64,000 bases of DNA from Prevotella sp. GTDB taxonomy: Bacteria; Bacteroidota; Bacteroidia; Bacteroidales; Bacteroidaceae. The position numbers and the translations under genes are program-made. How positions within the stretch are numbered: the stretch's first letter is position 1; the number at the start of each line of letters is the position of its first letter. Below, piece after piece: positions 60,756-64,000 of the stretch. The DNA lies in NCBI GenBank assembly GCA_017557405.1, contig JAFYYV010000035.1:1-64000 (forward strand), written 5' to 3'. The notes beneath the pieces were generated by a model. It was not told the origin of the DNA and did not search any database. It worked only from the letters and a program-made list of their open reading frames with translations.

Positions 60756-63398
60756 ATGAGAAAAACCTTCCTGGCATTCATCTGCTCCCTCTTGTCCCTG
60801 CTTGTCCACGCACAAGTGTGGAAACAGGTGGACCCACGCATCGGTAGTGTGGGGGTGGGGCGCACGTTTCCAGGACCTTGCATGCCGTTTGGAATGGTGA
60901 AGCCAGGACCCGACTGCGGTGTGTTGCCGAATGCAGGATGGGCTCCGATGCCCGAGCCTGTGCTTGGTTTTTCGCAGACGCATGTCAGTGGAACGGGCGG
61001 CGGACAGAAGTATGGCAATGTGCTCATCCAACCCTTCCTTTCGGCTGAGGATGCCGACTCGCTGAGCTATGCGTGGCTGACCTATCCTCAAAAGCGTGTG
61101 TCGGAAGACATCTCCCTCGGCTATTATTCAACGGTCTATGAAAATGGAATACGCACGGAAATCACCACAGCCGAACGCTGCGCTTTCTATCGTTTCCATT
61201 ATCCATTAGCCAACAGCGGCCTCTATCTCGATGTCACCCACTTCCTCGGCAAAGACTCCATTCCTAATTTGCGCGAACGGCAGCAGTTTGTGGGCGCTGA
61301 CATGAAGGTGGTGGGCAACCATGAGGTGCAGGGCTATACCAGTGTGCGAGGCGGGTGGAACAACGGAGATGCCTATACCGTATTTTTCGCTTTGCTCACC
61401 GACCAACCGTTCGAGGCAGATGGAAGCCGTTTGCTTTTCCGCGATACGCTCGTCAACGTGAAGATTGGCATCTCGTATGTGAGCGTAGAACAGGCTCGGC
61501 AGAACATCCTTCCCTGCGGTTTTGACGAGCAACTGGCACAGCTCCGCAACACTTGGGAGAGGGAGCTGAGGAAAATCCAAATAGAGGGAACTGACGAGCA
61601 ACGCCGCATGTTCTACACCGCCCTTTATCACACGATGCTCATGCCGGTGGACAAAACAGGGGAATATCCTTGTGAAGAGAAACAATTAGGGGCTTACTAC
61701 GACGACTACTATGCCATTTGGGATACCTACCGCACTTCCTCGCCGTTGCTCACCCTGCTTTGTCCTGACCGCCAGACGGACATTGTCAACTCCTTGTTGA
61801 ACATCTACCAGCGCGAGGGTTATATGCCCGATGCACGTAGTGGCGACTGCAATGGACGCACACAAGGAGGGTCGAATGCTGAGGTGGTGGTGGCCGATGC
61901 GATGGTGAAGGGATTGCAGGGCATTGACTACGAGTTGGCTTTGGAAGCCATGCTCAAAGATGCCACCGTAGCACCACTCGACGACGAGAAAGAGGGAAGG
62001 GGAGGACTGGCTGAATACAACCGCTTGGGGTACATTCCGTATCGCATTGACCGCGCTGGCAATAGGACCATCGAGTATGCTTTCAATGATTATTGCATCG
62101 CGGTGGTTGCCCAGAAACTCGGACGGAAAGACATCTACGAGAAATACATCCGACAATCGCAGAACTGGAGGAACCTGTGGCGGTCGGACTATGAATGGGA
62201 TGGAATGAAGGGATTCATTATGCCCAAGGATGCGCAAGGAAAGTGGTTGGACAGTGTGCCTTGGGGATATTCAAAGGTGTATCACCCTACCATCCCCTAT
62301 ACGCCCACTACGAAGGTCGCTCCGTGGTATCTGCCGTGGTGGTCGACCTTCTTCTACGAGGCCACCAGCGAGGAATATTCGTTGAGCATTCCCCACGACA
62401 TTCCAGGGCTCATACAGGCGTGTGGCGGGAAAAAGGAGTTCCGCAAAAGACTCGACCTCTTTTTCGAGAAGGGGTATTATAATGTTGCCAACGAACCTTC
62501 GTTCCTCTCTCCTTGCCTATACCATTGGATTGACCGCCCCGACCTCAGTACGCACCGCGTGCATCAGATTGTCAACTACAATTATTCGGATGAGCCCGAT
62601 GGATTGCCAGGAAACGATGATTCAGGCGCGATGTCTTCATGGTTGGCGTTCCACATGATGGGATTTTATCCCAATGCAGGCCACGACTACTATCTGCTCA
62701 ACCTGCCGATGGTTCCCGAGTATTCGTTCCAGTTGGCGAATGGACGGATGTTGCATGTGGTGAAGCGCGGTGAGGGCGATGGTTTCAAATTGGTTTCGTT
62801 CAATGGCAAGCGGTTGAAAGATGCCCGCATCACGCACGCGCAGTTGATGGAGGGCGGCGAACTTGTTTTCGAAGCGAAGAAGGTGAAGACGAAAACACGG
62901 CGTTTTATGGTGCCAGTCGTCATCAGGTGTGGTGAACAAAAGTCGTTTGCCAACTATACCCTCCACTTCACCCTCAACCGCCAGTTCCGCACGTGGCCGG
63001 TCTCTCTGGCTTGGGATGGCGACACGTTAATGCTCACCTGCAAGGAGACGCTCTATTGCATTCCGCGGAGTGAGGTGGAACATGCGAAGGGATTCTGTTG
63101 GCTCTCCCCTCAAACGGATGGAACCATCCACGACAATGTCAAAGGGACCTTCTGCTTCATCTCCTTTGATGCTTTGCGCACATTGCAGCAAACGGGCTCG
63201 TTCGTCTATGATGACATTACTTGGCGGAAAGTTGGTCAGGAGGAGCAGACAGCCGCCGATGGTACATCTGCCACCATCTATCATGTGCGTGCCGATGTCG
63301 ATGGAACGGAGATGTGGATAACTTTGGATAGCGGTCTACCTTGGGTTGTCGAAATGCGGAATAATCCTTTAGGAATCGATTGGAAATTGACGCCATAG
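60756..63398 (+). CDS. GH92 alpha-mannosidase with extra C-terminal domain
   Basis: An 880-residue secreted enzyme. The GH92 pattern is clear: VDPRIGSVGVGRTFPGPCMP, GFSQTHVSGTGGGQKYGN, YRTSSPLLTLLCPDRQ and NDDSGAMSSWLAFHMMGFYP. These are calcium-dependent exo-alpha-mannosidases acting on N-glycans. GH92 sequence ends near residue 735, and about 145 more residues follow (CWLSPQTDGTIHDNVKGTF, LRTLQQTGSFVYDDITWRKV) that I do not recognise. The start at 60756 gives a clean signal peptide (to VHAQ); 60741 is an alternative. Pairing with GH20 suggests host N-glycan degradation. Confidence 0.9.
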   Translation: MRKTFLAFICSLLSLLVHAQVWKQVDPRIGSVGVGRTFPGPCMPFGMVKPGPDCGVLPNAGWAPMPEPVLGFSQTHVSGTGGGQKYGNVLIQPFLSAEDADSLSYAWLTYPQKRVSEDISLGYYSTVYENGIRTEITTAERCAFYRFHYPLANSGLYLDVTHFLGKDSIPNLRERQQFVGADMKVVGNHEVQGYTSVRGGWNNGDAYTVFFALLTDQPFEADGSRLLFRDTLVNVKIGISYVSVEQARQNILPCGFDEQLAQLRNTWERELRKIQIEGTDEQRRMFYTALYHTMLMPVDKTGEYPCEEKQLGAYYDDYYAIWDTYRTSSPLLTLLCPDRQTDIVNSLLNIYQREGYMPDARSGDCNGRTQGGSNAEVVVADAMVKGLQGIDYELALEAMLKDATVAPLDDEKEGRGGLAEYNRLGYIPYRIDRAGNRTIEYAFNDYCIAVVAQKLGRKDIYEKYIRQSQNWRNLWRSDYEWDGMKGFIMPKDAQGKWLDSVPWGYSKVYHPTIPYTPTTKVAPWYLPWWSTFFYEATSEEYSLSIPHDIPGLIQACGGKKEFRKRLDLFFEKGYYNVANEPSFLSPCLYHWIDRPDLSTHRVHQIVNYNYSDEPDGLPGNDDSGAMSSWLAFHMMGFYPNAGHDYYLLNLPMVPEYSFQLANGRMLHVVKRGEGDGFKLVSFNGKRLKDARITHAQLMEGGELVFEAKKVKTKTRRFMVPVVIRCGEQKSFANYTLHFTLNRQFRTWPVSLAWDGDTLMLTCKETLYCIPRSEVEHAKGFCWLSPQTDGTIHDNVKGTFCFISFDALRTLQQTGSFVYDDITWRKVGQEEQTAADGTSATIYHVRADVDGTEMWITLDSGLPWVVEMRNNPLGIDWKLTP

Positions 63399-63411
63399 AC
63401 CCATGTCGGTT

Positions 63412-64000
63412 TCACCATTTCCAATCAGGCTCTTCCATCTTAGACGCGTTGGCGATAGAGACGATAACGCCTATCGTGGCGGCCAGTGTGGCCCATTCGC
63501 CTATAGTGCTGCCCATTGATTTGCCACTACGGAAAGCAAAGCACGAACCTGTAGCCTGCATGGAACGGGTGAGAACGCCCCCCTTGCTCACACCTTTGTA
63601 AGAACCAATGGTGATGCTTTCTACAAAGTTTGACAAAGAAAATCGCTCACGGTTGTTACTTTGTTCGTCAAAACTATATTCAACGCTGGCAGCCAAGGTC
63701 AATGGACTATTGTCGGCTTCGTAGTATCGGCTATCGCCTCGTGCAAATTTGCGGCCTGAATCGCAAAAGCGCCCTTTGCTTCCATAGGTGAACATGCCGC
63801 CATTATGTCCTGTCAGGATGATGTCGTTTCTCAACAATCGGGGCAGTGGCTTCCATATGAAGACAACTGCTTTGCCATGAGGGGCTATGGGAAGCGTGCG
63901 TTGATTGAAGACGGTAAGGCTTTGGGAGTGTACTTCACCGCTTATCCATTTGATGTCGTTGGGTCGTGCCCTGTTGTCGATGGCTCCTACTCCATAGGAG
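63412..64000 (-). CDS. Hypothetical protein, C-terminal part (runs off the right edge)
   Basis: The frame is open from the stop at 63412 to the window edge, giving at least 195 residues (it reads through VGAIDNRARPNDIKW, VFIWKPLPRLLRNDI and GGMFTYGSKGRF), so the start lies beyond 64000. It has a Ser/Gly-rich body and one membrane-like helix near the C-terminus (GEWATLAATIGVIVSIA). No named family was recognised. It is convergent with the GH92 gene, 13 bp apart. Confidence 0.6.
   Translation of the reverse strand, partial: SYGVGAIDNRARPNDIKWISGEVHSQSLTVFNQRTLPIAPHGKAVVFIWKPLPRLLRNDIILTGHNGGMFTYGSKGRFCDSGRKFARGDSRYYEADNSPLTLAASVEYSFDEQSNNRERFSLSNFVESITIGSYKGVSKGGVLTRSMQATGSCFAFRSGKSMGSTIGEWATLAATIGVIVSIANASKMEEPDWKW

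Overview
The window looks like chromosomal DNA of a Prevotella-like member of the Bacteroidales. The support is two SusC/SusD pairs, surface lipoproteins with acidic residues after the lipidated cysteine, several -7 boxes of the Bacteroidetes type TAnnTTTG, an argF'-type carbamoyltransferase, and a large stock of secreted glycoside hydrolases. No rRNA, tRNA, insertion sequence transposase, phage gene or CRISPR array was seen.

Layout. 1-4.6 kb: an acyltransferase, then an outer-membrane barrel receptor whose upstream gene encodes a membrane-bound winged-helix regulator. 4.7-17.3 kb: a beta-glucan utilisation locus made of a TPR/DUF6377-type sensor-regulator, SusC, SusD, a three-module surface glycan-binding lipoprotein, a BACON-GH16 endoglucanase and a GH3 beta-glucosidase. 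17.4-28 kb: housekeeping genes (DASS transporter, murF, folP-cdaA, pta-ackA with a four-helix-bundle gene inserted between them). 27-42.4 kb: almost entirely minus strand; arginine and proline synthesis (argR, GNAT, argG, argC, argD, proC, proB, proA, argF') mixed with an XRE-cupin regulator, an acyl-CoA synthetase, threonine aldolase, a SufT-like protein, lpxH and a sugar kinase. 42.6-49.1 kb: a pectin-type locus (GH28, a SusC fused to an OmpA-like C-terminus, SusD). 50-55 kb: AraC regulator, cyclophilin-like lipoprotein, alpha/beta hydrolase, S41 protease, glutathione peroxidase. 55.5-63.4 kb: a double GH43, a GH20 and a GH92 enzyme, consistent with attack on host or plant glycans. The last gene runs off the right edge.

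The most unusual content is intergenic. Three elements (near 1.5, 27.0 and 49.6 kb) share one architecture: inverted terminal arms of about 35 bp built from 7-8-bp tandem units, a conserved ATTAAG arm boundary, a partly conserved core and, in two of them, a central AT-rich palindrome. The unit sequence differs between loci but is the same on both arms of a locus. Each element lies close to an array with an exact 22-bp period containing CATAGCTTTGAC. A fourth locus has comparable inverted 7-bp-unit arms around a four-helix-bundle gene that splits pta from ackA. A fifth pair straddles the start of a susD gene. Unpaired 7-bp-period arrays sit at many gene junctions and inside two coding regions. 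I read this as one family of repeat-bounded, possibly mobile elements; that reading is inference from sequence structure.

Other points worth noting are an inverted array of CTGACA operators upstream of the first receptor gene, ARG-box-like sites upstream of argR, direct repeats flanking the GH43 gene, a candidate small RNA upstream of folP, and an orphan promoter at 49.9 kb.
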